Shown: positions 38,326-48,955 of the stretch, piece after piece
Numbering within the stretch: the first letter of the stretch is position 1
How the letters are laid out: each line of letters opens with the position of its first letter
Assembly: GCF_025698545.1 (NCBI RefSeq)
Contig: NC_068572.1
Coordinates: forward strand, 5,704,001-5,768,000
DNA length: 64,000 bases
Direction of reading: 5' to 3'
Origin: Gossypium raimondii
Lineage: Eukaryota; Streptophyta; Magnoliopsida; Malvales; Malvaceae
Translations under genes and position numbers: made by a program
The notes under the pieces: model-generated
Told to the model about the DNA's origin: nothing
Seen by the model: only the letters and a program-made list of their open reading frames with translations
The model's database searches: none

Positions 38326-39700
38326 GTTCTGTTGTAGTGTGTACTTTATACTTTTCAAATTCTAAAGCTTCAGTCCTCATCAAACGGTAACTACCAAATT
38401 TATTAAGTTCAAGTTTTTCTATTTCCAATCTGATTGGTAGCCATATTATCATGTGTAATGCCTTGTCAGTTTGTTATTTTCATATTTATGTCTAATGATC
38501 TAATTGGAAGATATGGACTAATTTGCAACTACGCATATGGTACATGATTAGTAATTAAATTTAACCAAATAATTAAATACTATTGTTTGGTCCAGGACTA
38601 AAATTTTAAAATTTGAAAAACTCAAGACTAAAATTGATCAAACCGAAAAGTAAGAACTAAGATTGATCAAATTAAAATATATGGATTAAATTTACAATTT
38701 TTCTAAAGTACATGAATTAATATTAGAATTTAACATAAAAATAATGTAGCAGTTTGTTTAAGGTTTAAACTTAGGATGATGTATCAATTAAAGATTTAAA
38801 ATCAATGCAGTTCTATCTCAAAATTGTGTAACAAGCATTGTATTAATCGTTAGCACTTTGCGTTTGTTTTAAGGATTTATCAAACCAACTAGATATTGGG
38901 TTGTACACGTTACGTTATATAAAAAAATGTTTCAATTCTTGTCATAATTGTACCATACTTTAAAAAGTATTTCAATTTCAAATCTAAAATATGTCTTGAT
39001 TTATTTTCGTACATTTTTTATACAAATATAGGATTTCTTTAAATCAATTCAAATTGATACATTATTTGTATATCCACTAAATTAAAAAGGGTTTTCTCCG
39101 TTGAGTAGAAAACAGGGAAGGAGATATAATAATTTAGAGAAATAATGATTCAGTAAAATCACAAAATTTAAACATAATGGATTAGTTTCAACAACCCAAT
39201 TAAAGCTCTTATATATATATATATATATGCTCATGATCCACTATAGTATAAATATAAAAAATTATTATTCTATTAATTATTTATTTATCATTATAAATTG
39301 AATATTATAAAAGTAACAAGTTATTATAATACTAACATAACAAATACAAATGGGCGATGGGGAAAATAAGAACCCGGAAATGAAAAAAACGATATTCAAA
39401 AATTGAAGATTTTAAATCAACATAATTTTATTTTCCTGCTGTATTGGTGATAAATGACAAAATTCCATATAAAAATATAACTATATAAAAATAACGAATA
39501 ATTATTTTATACTCCACAAGTGGATCTAATATGATGTTAAATATATATATTTTAATTATTTAATTATTTAATTATTATATCTTGAAAATAAATGACATCA
39601 ATCCAAACGAAATTTTGGTATTCCACCCACAATGTATAGAATAATAATCCAAAAATAATATCTTAATATAAATGTATCCCCTAGAAGCCAGAGGTGATGA

Positions 39701-39835
39701 AACACAGTTACAGCTTCAATAGGGGAGTATTTGACCCTAACGTCGTAATTCCCTCCAAAGAGAGGGCAAAAGTTGAGTTTGGTTTGGAAATTTTACTCTA
39801 CTCTAGGTTGGCATACATAAGTGCCGAGGTATAAA
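39701..39835 (+). pseudogene. Unrecognised exon-like fragment (DPNVVIPSKERAKVEF)
   Basis: Frame MKHSYSFNRGVFDPNVVIPS followed by KERAKVEFGLEILLYSRLAY and ISAEV, then a stop. Base composition and codon pattern differ from the AT-rich surroundings, so it may be a captured or leftover exon. I do not recognise the family. The duplicate at 62739-62924 keeps the frame open for longer because copy A lacks 12 bases (GTCGATGTCGACTT region) just after AEV. No start or splice context is convincing. Confidence 0.4.
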
Positions 39836-39856
39836 ACTTTCAACCATAAAATTTAT

Positions 39857-39929
39857 GCCGTCTTAGCTCAGTCGGTAGAGCGCATGGCTTTTAACCATGT
39901 GGTCGTGGGTTCGATTCCCACAGACGGCG
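39857..39929 (+). tRNA. tRNA-Lys (anticodon TTT)
   Basis: A 73-nt cloverleaf. The acceptor stem GCCGTCT pairs with AGACGGC, D arm GCTC...GAGC, anticodon stem CATGG/CCATG with loop CTTTTAA (anticodon TTT, Lys), variable loop TGGTC, T arm GTGGG/CCCAC with loop TTCGATT, discriminator G. All stems pair fully. A-box TTAGCTCAGTCGG and B-box GGTTCGATTCC are intact. No intron. Probably functional. Confidence 0.97.
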
Positions 39930-40077
39930 GAACGGTGGTTGGTTAGTGTTCCTTCTTTTCTTCTTTGTTTATGTTATGATAAAACCCAATACCATCAAAT
40001 AAAACAAATTTGATAAATGGTTGATTTATTTCTTTAAAAAAATAGGGTTAAAGTTACTACAAGTTTATGTACCATAT

Positions 40078-40585
40078 TAGAGGTGCTCATGGGCTGGGCG
40101 GCCCGGCCCGGCCCGACGGTCAGCTCGAAATATGGGAGGGTTTGGGTAAAAATATAGGCCCGAAATATGGGCTTGGACAAAAAAATGAGGCCCGATTAAA
40201 AAACGGGCCGGGCCTCGAGCACCACTTTTTTGGCCCGGGCTCGGCCCGAATACAATAAATTTTTCTATTTTTTTAATTTTAAAATACTTTTTTAAAATTT
40301 TTTAATTTTAAAATATTTTTAAAATACTTTTAAATTTTTTTAATTTTTAAATATTTTTAAAATAAAATTTTTTTATTTTTGATTTAATTTTTAAAATAAA
40401 TTTTTGGTATTTATTTAAAAAACGGGCAGGGCCGGGCCCGGGCTTATGAATTTTTTCTCGGGCCGAGCCTGGGCAAAACTCTAGGCCCATATTTTGGGCC
40501 GAGCCGGGCCCGAGCCTAGGACCCGGGCCAAAAAATTTTAGGACCCGACCCAAACCTGGCCCGGCCCGGCCCATGAGCACCTCTA
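40078..40585. mobile_element. hAT-type MITE with perfect 8-bp target duplication
   Basis: 508 bp, non-coding. Termini TAGAGGTGCTCATGGG and, inverted, CCCATGAGCACCTCTA are exact inverted repeats. It has GGCCC/GGGCC-rich ends and an AT-rich centre. TACCATAT flanks both sides (40070-40077 and 40586-40593). TAG-type ends and an 8-bp duplication indicate the hAT superfamily. Confidence 0.9.
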
Positions 40586-40593
40586 TACCATAT

Positions 40594-41117
40594 CAAAAAG
40601 TTCAATTTAGTCCTTCTATTATTTTAGAAGTCTTTGTATGTTTGAAAAGTTGACATTTCAATCTTTATATGTTATATGAAATCACGTGGCTTAATTATGG
40701 CTAATGTGGACAAAACACAACAAAAATGTACAAAAAGAACAAAAAAAAATTCAAAAACAATTTGAGGTAATAGCAAAATCAGTTTCTTACCTTTGCTCAT
40801 TCTTCAAAATTGTTATTTAACTTTAATTTAATTTAATGCCATGTCAACCATGCCATTCCATTAATAACAAAGGATTAAAATGTCAACTTTTCAAACATAC
40901 AAGGATTAAAATGTTCTTTTCAATAATAGAGGATTAAAATGAACTTTATGATATAGCACAAGGACTTGTTGCGAACTTTAACAAAAAATAGATTACCTTC
41001 TACTTCTATACCTTAAGTTTCATATGTAAAATATCGTGTTTCCTAAATTTTTTAATTTAAAAGATGGAAAATGTTAGAAAAATATACTTAAAATAATATA
41101 ATTTATTTTTGCAAAAT
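40594..41117. other. Intergenic spacer
   Basis: AT-rich, no coding or structural feature identified. It contains imperfect repeats of the type ACTAAATT/GGATTAAAATGT that are common in plant transposon-derived DNA. Confidence 0.4.
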
Positions 41118-41122
41118 ACTAA

Positions 41123-43408
41123 TGTAACACCCCAAACCCGGTCTAAATATTATGACCGAATCTAGCGATGTCACATTGTAACACCCCTTACCCGTATTCG
41201 ACGCTGGAATAGGGTACGAGGTATTACTAGAAGACATACATTTGCATACGTATTAAACCGGGATACAAAGTTTCATCCTAATTAAAACTTTTAAATTATT
41301 AACGTGTTTTTATAATTCTTTACAACATATCCTCGGAATATTATATTCATAACAAATAGGGCCTACGAGACCCGATATTTACTCATGTAATTCAAAGCTT
41401 CATTTCCATTTCATTCAATTCAAAATTTCTCATGTTCACAATTCAAATCAATTTCTCAATCCAATATATATATTTCAATCATCTAATAATATAATTCAAG
41501 TTACACGAACTTACCTGGCTAAATTGCAGAAATATCAAAATTCAGGGACACTTTGGTAATTTTCCCTTTTTCTCGAATTGCCACCCAAATCTTGATCTAA
41601 ATTAATATTTCATTCAATTTACTAATTTGAATGATAAAACAATTCATTTCATGCAATTTGGTCATTTTTACAAAATTACCCTTAAAATTTTACTTTTATT
41701 CAATTTAGTCCCTGAACCTAAAACATGTAAATTAGCTATTTTAAAATAAACTTATATTAGCTGAATATTCACATATATTGTTTTCCTCCTCCTCCACTCC
41801 ATTTCACATCCTTGATATATATATTACCACTATTTACTTGTTTACTCATAACAAACTGTTCACTTGAGTCAGTCACTAAATTAATTATATATTAAGCTAC
41901 AGAACTTAGAATTGAGATCCGTAAATTTTCTCTAAAACTAGACTCACATATATTCTTACCATAAAATTTTCAGAATTTTTGGTTTATCTACTAAGTACAG
42001 TTTATTCTTTAAAGTCATCCCTATTCTGCTGTCTGACAGTTTTGACCATTCTTCACTAAAAATTAATTATCTCCTTGTACAGGATTCGGATGATGTTCTC
42101 ATTTGTTCCTTTTGAAAGTAGACTTATTAAGGATTCTAAGCATATAAATTATAACTCATAATCATTTTTTTTCAGTTTTTATTTATTTGCCAAAGTCAGA
42201 ACAGGGGAACCCGAATTCATTCTGACCTTGTCTCAAAAAAAGTATTATATCTCATAATTTACAATTCCATTGATTACACCGTTTATTCTATGAGAAACTA
42301 GACTCAATAATATTTAATTCCATAATTTTTTATCCTCTAATTCAATTTCCATGATTTATGGTGATTTTTCAAATTTAACCTACGGTTGCTGTCCAAAACT
42401 GTTTTAGTGGAAAATGTTGATTACTAAATTTATAACACCCTTATTCCCTTTCTCTATAGTATTTCCCATCACTTTATCTTATTTTTCTTCACTAGCATAT
42501 CAAGAACATAGAACCTTATATAATAAAACCCTACATTAACATCAATTTCATACTTTTTCAATAATATCAAACTCAAAAATATATTGAAATCTTGATGTTC
42601 TTACCTTGCTCTATTGATTTCAATCTTTAACTTGATTTTCTCTCTCCTCCAGCCTCTATTTCTTGAATCTAACTTGATATTCTAGCTCCCCATAGTCTCC
42701 TTATCAATTTTCTCTCTTGGAAGCTATGAAAATTCTTTTGATTTCTAGGTGAAAATTGTGAATTTTTGGTGAAAGGACCAAATTATAAAGAAAGCAAAAC
42801 TTTCTTTCTTCTCTTCTCTTCTAACGTTGGTTGCATGGAAAGATGATGATTTTTTTATCATCTTTCTTCCCTTTTATATTAATCATTTAATAATAAAATA
42901 ATTCTAAAAATCTTAATAAAATATTAATTAAATAATATTTATCAAATTTATTAATTAAAAATATCACAAACATCATCATTACCTTCTAGAATTCTCTCTC
43001 TATTTGACCATTTTGCCCTTTATAATATTTTGAAATGTCATCCTTGAGTCATCACTTAATTTGATAAAATTGCAATTTGGTCCCTCAAAATTCTTCACCT
43101 TTTCAATTCGGTCCTAGTTCATCCATTTTCCTTAGTTTCTAGATTAATCCACCCTTAAAATATTTACACTATTGGTCCTTCAATTTTTTTATATTTACAC
43201 TTTAACTCCTTAAATTTTGAGTATTTACTCTTGGGCAACAAAACTTTTCTCACTTTTGCAATTTAATCCTTCCTTAAATTAATATGTCATAATATACTTC
43301 CCAATATTGACATAACTCAATATTGCCCTTTTATCACTTTATTTCCTTATTTTACTATATAAAGGATATTATCTTACTTTCTTATTGTAGTAATTTTCGG
43401 ATATTACA
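41123..43408 (-). mobile_element. Solo LTR, minus orientation, with a double 3' end
   Basis: Bounded by TGTAAC...TTACA on the plus strand and flanked by perfect ACTAA duplications (41118-41122, 43409-43413). On the minus strand it runs from TGTAATATCCG to GGTAAGGGGTGTTACA (ending at 41177) and then 54 more bases ending TTTGGGGTGTTACA at 41123. Internal blocks match the other long LTRs, for example the reverse complement of ATTTTATGGTAAGAATATA. It is probably a solo LTR of a sister family. Confidence 0.85.
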
Positions 43409-43413
43409 ACTAA

Positions 43414-44003
43414 TATTTTAATAATTATTTAATTAAGTTGATTTATAACAACAATTTAAAAATGTTTAATATGGAATAGATATTTATAAAATATATTTAT
43501 TAAGCAAATATATTTATAAAAGTTAAATAAGACTTTAACTGAAATAGTAAAGTAGGTTTAAATTTTATTATGTTGTTTATTCTTTTTATTTTTTTATCGT
43601 TAAAATAATATAATTTACTTAAAAAATAGTGATATTTTAGTCAAAATTTTAATTTGAGCTCGAGCTTAGTAGCATTTAAACTTGGCTTGACTTGATTATA
43701 CCAGAAGCTCACAATGTGAAAATTTGGGAGAAAGGAAGAGAGAACGAACAAAAGAATGCACGTTCACAGTGAGAAACTACATTTTGTGATTTATATACCT
43801 TACCTATACATGCATACATACAAAGATTAGAAACTTTCAAGTTATAGGTACTGCTTTTCTAGCTGTTATATGTTCTAGGAACAGTTGTTCTTTTACCTTC
43901 TATGAACTGTACAACATTCCTTTTCCTATTTCAGACCGTCTTGTGCCGGAACTTTAGCTTTGATTCAGTTCTGAGTTCCAGGAACATGGTTCGGGTCTTC
44001 CAT
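43414..44003. other. Spacer and 3' flank of BASS1
   Basis: AT-rich spacer. The last 300 bases are the probable 3' UTR of the minus-strand BASS1 gene. No coding sequence or clear polyadenylation signal was picked. Confidence 0.4.
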
Positions 44004-46855
44004 TCATTGAGCCTCCTGAACAGCAGGGCCCGTTTGTGGTGCAAGTAAAGATGGTAAGTCTCTAAGACGGTAACCACTGCCCCGGAAAGAGGCAAGTGAA
44101 AGACCCATAATAGCCATTGCTATGACAGAGCATGCCGCTGGAACTGCTTGACTGCAACCTCCTAGGAACTGGATTGCCAGAAGCCCTGCCATTGTCGAGC
44201 TTTGCATTCCACCGCATAACGATACTGTTCGGCAAACTTCTTCTCTTTGCCTGCGCATAACAATGTGGTATCCCCATATCGGTAACCGGTTATGTGTTGG
44301 ACGTGGTTAAAGCAATTTTCGGGGAACTTCTAAATACATAGGATGTAATATAGGAGGTTTGAATTACCAGAAAGCAGGAATCTTCAAGATCCAATATCCG
44401 ATAGCGAATGCCACAGCGTGAAACGCCAAAACCGGAAGAACCAATTGGAGGCCATCTTTTGATAGAATTTGACTCTGATTCAGTGCAAGAGGACTACCGA
44501 TGCACAAGGATGTGCAGATCATAGCAACAAAAGGCATCACAGGTCGGAGGATAGTAACTATCGGTTTTGCATACGTATTAAGCACAAGTCCAAGAGCGAC
44601 CGGAACAAGAACCACCTAACACGAACAACCGAGCTAAAATTTTACATTTTTGCACCATAAAACAAGAATGCTAACGCCAGAATGCACATCGCTTTAATCT
44701 ACACATTACCTGTAAAATTGACTTCGACATCATTACTGCATCAACTGGAACAACGGATCCAATGAGGAGGCCAGTTAAAAGGGGTGTGAGGAGCACCGAT
44801 GCAATGGTGGTAAAGCTAGTGAGAAGAATACTCACTGCAACATCTCCTTTGCTTAAAAAGCTAGCATAGCTAGACAACTGAGCCCCTGCAACACACGATG
44901 TGAATATAAAACCGGCATAAAACATTGGAGACATGCCGAACGCCTTTGCAATTAGAACCCCGAGACCCGGTTTGAGCATATACTGTACGATAAGTCCAAC
45001 AGATAGTGGTAATGGTCTGTAATGAAACAAAAACATAAAAAACTTGAGAAAAACGTCTCAAATGAAGTGATAGCAGCAAAATTAGAAACTATATATAATA
45101 CACATATATATATACATACAGTTATACCTTTTGACTGCAAGTGCAAAATCATCCAAGGAAAGCTTAATTCCAATTGACAACATAATCCCACCAAGAGCAG
45201 GAGCATATACCCTGCATAATAGTTTTATTTATTAATTCCAGAATCTTTGTCCATTGTCTAATAAACTATTGAGCATTTCTGGTTCCAAAGCGAAAGCCAA
45301 CTTTGAAAGAAAAAAATAATGAGAACTTGACAAAAATATAATAAGAAAAACCTGTCAAAAAGTGGGGCAAAAATAGTAATGAATAACCAAGATATATATA
45401 TATAAACTATCTCGAAGACTTGAATTAGACAACTATTCTCATGTTGGGACTCTAAATTTTTTTTGGGTCTTTTTTAATTATTGAACTTAGTAATTGTTTC
45501 ACATTTAACTTATATTTAAGAAGAACTAACTTAGATCAGAGTGATATCAGTTTGATTCAATTAGGGTTTAAATTTTTGAACTGTTCATAATTCGATTCTC
45601 GACTTTTTGTATTAATTTTTATTTTAAAATTTTAGACTTATTTTAACAAAATGAGCTTTGCTTTATTTTATGGTTTTGAAGATTATTTGACAAAATTTCA
45701 AAATCCTTTTTATAAATACTTTTAAAAAATTATTTTTCAACAAATTTTAAATTATTTTCACTATAAAATTTTTATTTTTATATCATAAAATTAAAAATTA
45801 ATTATATATTAAATAAAAAATAAACTTCATTCCATTTTTAAATTTACATTCTATTAACAGTCCAAACACTTGGGTTCGAGTCGGTTTTAATTTTGAATTT
45901 TTCTTGCTCAACATTAAGTTTGAAAAAAAATTAAAACTCATTGTGAGAACAATTACCTACCATGACTAACTTGAAAAATATTCATCTCATTACGAAACAA
46001 CGGTCAAATTTAGGCCACATTGACCCAAATAATAGAGATAAAATATCATTTAGTTCTAAACTAATATTTTAACTTTTTCAATTTAATCCCTAAATTTGAA
46101 TTGCATTAAAGGTGTGATGGGTGGTACAAAATTTATATAGAATTTTAAAAGTCTACAAAATACAAAAAAATATTAAGAAATTATAAAATTTTCAAGTCTT
46201 AGAGTGTCTGCAGAATCCAAATTTAGGGACTAAATTATAAAATCTACCAAATTAAGGGACTAGACAAAAAAATCAAGGATTAAAGTGTAAAATATTGCCA
46301 AGTTGATGTGCTAAATGCTGCTTTATCCCAAAATAATATGCATTCATGTATTGAAACTGTAGTTCTTCAAAAGTACTTATATAAAAATAAGAGAGATTTC
46401 CACACACACACACACACAACGAAAACCCAGAAAGTTTAAAGAAAACAATCATTACTAAACTGATTAAAAAGCCAAAAAGAAAAACAAAAACAATAAGAAG
46501 TTTACCAAGTGAAAGTGGAGGGTTGAACAAGAGAAGCAACAGCAGTAGCAGCGACGACGAAAGGAAGCATCGCTGACAAAGCCTGAGACAAATCACCTTT
46601 CGTTGCCCCACCATCTGTCTTATTCCCAATCGAGACCCTTTGCGACCCAATTCCTCGTACGTACGGCGTCGTCGAACAGGCGAATACCAACAACCTTCGT
46701 CCATTACCTTTTCTGCCGACGTCGACACCACCCTTCCTCCTACACCGAATCGAACCAATTCTCGAATAACAACACGGCGTCACTTGTTTCGAACAGATTG
46801 AGAGCTGCTTCCCGGTGGGGACTGCAAGAGAAAGAAAGGGAGTGATCGACATCAT
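44004..46855 (-). CDS. BASS1: Plastid sodium/metabolite cotransporter, BASS1 type, five exons
   Basis: A bile acid:sodium symporter family membrane protein, expected in the chloroplast envelope; the substrate of BASS1 proteins is not settled. Exons on the minus strand: 46506-46855, 45128-45211, 44710-45016, 44368-44615, 44004-44250. All introns are GT-AG; joined length 1,236 nt, 411 aa, typical for the family. The first about 85 residues are Ser/Arg/Cys-rich without acidic bias, consistent with a transit peptide. Membrane-domain blocks: YAPALGGIMLSIGIKLSLDD, FTSCVAGAQLSSYASFLSKG, TPLLTGLLIGSVVPVDAV, MICTSLCIGSPLALNQSQIL and CGGMQSSTMAGLLAIQFLGG, with about nine hydrophobic helices. There are no stops or frameshifts. 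Intron 1 is 1.3 kb and holds a (CA)9 tract; a piece of it is copied at 61467-61596. ATG at 46855 is chosen as the first in frame. Confidence 0.95.
46401..46418. repeat. (CA)n microsatellite in BASS1 intron 1
   Basis: Nine uninterrupted CA units. Confidence 0.95.
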
Positions 46856-46859
46856 TGTG

Positions 46860-48240
46860 GTGGATCGATGTTTTCTTCACTAATTAACGCCGGCGCCGGA
46901 GATAGGTGGTGGCCTGCCGGGGAGGTTCTAGTAATGGAAGGGTGGCGAAAACGAAATCAAAGGAGGTGATGGATTTGGTTTTTGTATGTAATATAATATG
47001 TAGTTTAGGAATTTTAGAGTGTCCTGATAGTGTAGTTTAAATTGGACGGTCATGATGAAGTCAAAGTCATTTTGTGATATTTGCAATGGAGTCCTTCAAC
47101 CGTTACACATTTCTACTATCTTCCCAATTTTTTTTCTTTTGTCTCATAAATAAGCAATATTATTTTTTCTTGAATGAAATTTATTGGGTATAATAATTAA
47201 GAAATTATTTTCTAAAATGGATATTTTATTAATTTGCACTCTAATTTCCCTTTAATTACACATTATTAAAATTATTCGCTTTAATTAAATTATTTTGATT
47301 TCCACCATTTACTTCCTTTAATTTTCTAAAAGTTTATTAACTTTCTTGACATGACATATCGTGGATTGCCACATGAAAGATATGTCAACATTTAATTAAT
47401 TTTAAAAAATATTTTTATACTTTTTAAATGATTTTGAATTTTTAAAAACAATTTCTTAAATTTTGTAAATTTTTAAAATTACAAAAATTAAATGCTGATA
47501 TGTCATCCATGTGGCATTCCATGTATGTCACGTCATCAAAGTGGAAAAATGTTATTTTATCCATTTTAGAGTGATTAGACAAGAAGATGCAAATTTAAGG
47601 GCTAAAAAATAAAAATAAATGAATGGTTAAAATGATTTTTTTTAAGTTGGAGGGTTAAGAAAATCATTATGCCAATAATATTACTTAACCATCATAGTTT
47701 TAAAGTTTGAGATTAATAAAAAAATACATATATATATATTTAAAATAATAAAATGGGAAGATTAATAAAACATAAAACATGGTTTATCGTAAAAAAGATT
47801 TATGGCTGGTAGCAAGATAAATTCATATTTTTAATATATTTATTTTTGGCTAATTATCGGATAAAATGCTATTAAATTTGGGTTTTTCTTATCAGGAATG
47901 AAGTTGGTTTGCTGAATTTAAACTCTTTCAAAAAAAGGGGGCTAAATTGGAACAAAAAGTAAAGTGGAGGGCTTGATTGAAAGATTAAAGATTTAAAGTT
48001 AGCTGGATAAAAATTAAAGGGTTGAAGATTTAAAAAAAGTGGCTGGATAAAGATTGAAGGGTTTTTGATATTGTTAAAATTTTGTAATTAGTTGAATTTA
48101 ATTTCTAGTTTAAATTTGATTTTTAAGTTTTTGATTTATTTAGTGGTAATATTTAGAAAAAAATCTAGCTAAATTTTAACACTAGAAATGTGTATAAATA
48201 CTTAGTGGCTACAGCCAATTAAACACACACTTTGGCTTTT
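46860..48240. other. BASS1 5' flank and AT-rich spacer
   Basis: The first 100 bases hold the 5' UTR and proximal promoter of BASS1 and are GC-rich around the transcription start. The rest is AT-rich with no gene found. A weak inverted-repeat pattern (ATTTTAGAGTG, CACTCTAA) was not convincing as an element. Confidence 0.4.
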
Positions 48241-48249
48241 GACATTTAA

Positions 48250-48788
48250 TAAATTCTTTATTTTTTTCCTTCATGCGTCAGACTTTATTTTGCCACGTGG
48301 TTGGAAATTAATTAAGGCTCGATTTGTAGGTGATATCGGGATCAATTACGAGAGGAAGAGTTGACTGTTGGAGGGATCCTCGATTGCTATAACCAGCTTA
48401 TCGCTTGAAAGTGAAAATCTATTTTAAGGAGTAATTCAAGATTGGAGTATACTGAGACTAATGCTGAGCTTAAAAATATTTTATTTACCAATTTACTTTA
48501 TTTGCTTAAATTTATTTTTGAAATTTTGATTTTGTTTTTATTTTATTTTATTACACTTCGTATTTCCTTATTTTATTATCTTTATTAATTTAAACCCCCC
48601 ATTTTATTTTTTTCAGCATTGCTACGTAAAGGTCGTGGGCACGACTGTGATCGCGACAACGAATCTGGTCACAAGAAAAGATGAAATTAGATAACCCGTC
48701 CCTGTGGATTTGACTCTATTACTCTATATTTCAATTTACTGTTATATTTATCGTAGGAATTTATATTTGGTGGTTTTGATGCCCATCA
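48250..48788 (+). mobile_element. LTR fragment resembling the OTA-type LTR end
   Basis: The segment ends GGTGGTTTTGATGCCCATCA, the reverse complement of the start of the LTRs at 1210 and 9470, and carries the typical CCTGTGGATTTGACTCTATTAC block upstream of it. The left boundary and a target duplication could not be found, so the extent is approximate. Confidence 0.5.
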
Positions 48789-48955
48789 ATAACCAATATA
48801 TATTTAGTTTGGTCCATATTAAAGCTTTATAAAAATATAAAATGTTTTTGACATGGCACACAAGATGAACGTATGAATTGTCATTAGAGTAAAGGATCTA
48901 AATGAATTAAACACAAAAAGGTAAAGGGGAAAAGAAATATATGCTTGATCTCAAG

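Larger units (their letters stand above)
16502..38339 (+). mobile_element. CACTA (En/Spm) DNA transposon, with a nested LTR retrotransposon
   Basis: Starts CACTACACCAAATGAGG and ends CTGTTGTAGTG. The terminal inverted repeats match at 23 of 28 positions and run into TTTTAGCGGC on both sides. A 3-bp target duplication TGT (16499-16501, 38340-38342) is the CACTA hallmark. Order: left palindromic subterminal arrays, AT-rich leader, 9-nt-module minisatellite, TNP2 transposase, second En/Spm-type ORF, right subterminal array. Without the 10.2-kb chromovirus and its duplicated target the element is about 11.6 kb. The transposase frame is broken by the insertion and by several stops and indels, so the copy is probably not autonomous, though its ends look competent for mobilisation in trans. 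Confidence 0.95.
38539..40022 (+). repeat. Segmental duplicate, copy A (contains tRNA-Lys)
   Basis: This 1.5-kb stretch matches 61611-63102 in the same orientation with scattered substitutions and small indels. It includes AT-rich spacer, a short conserved coding-like fragment and the tRNA-Lys gene. Copy A has the intact tRNA and is likely the source, or closer to it. Confidence 0.9.

Noticed and set aside
44062..44277. Second minus-strand frame over BASS1 exon 5
   Set aside because: It overlaps the true exon in another frame; the family match (CGGMQSSTMAGLL) is in the other frame only.
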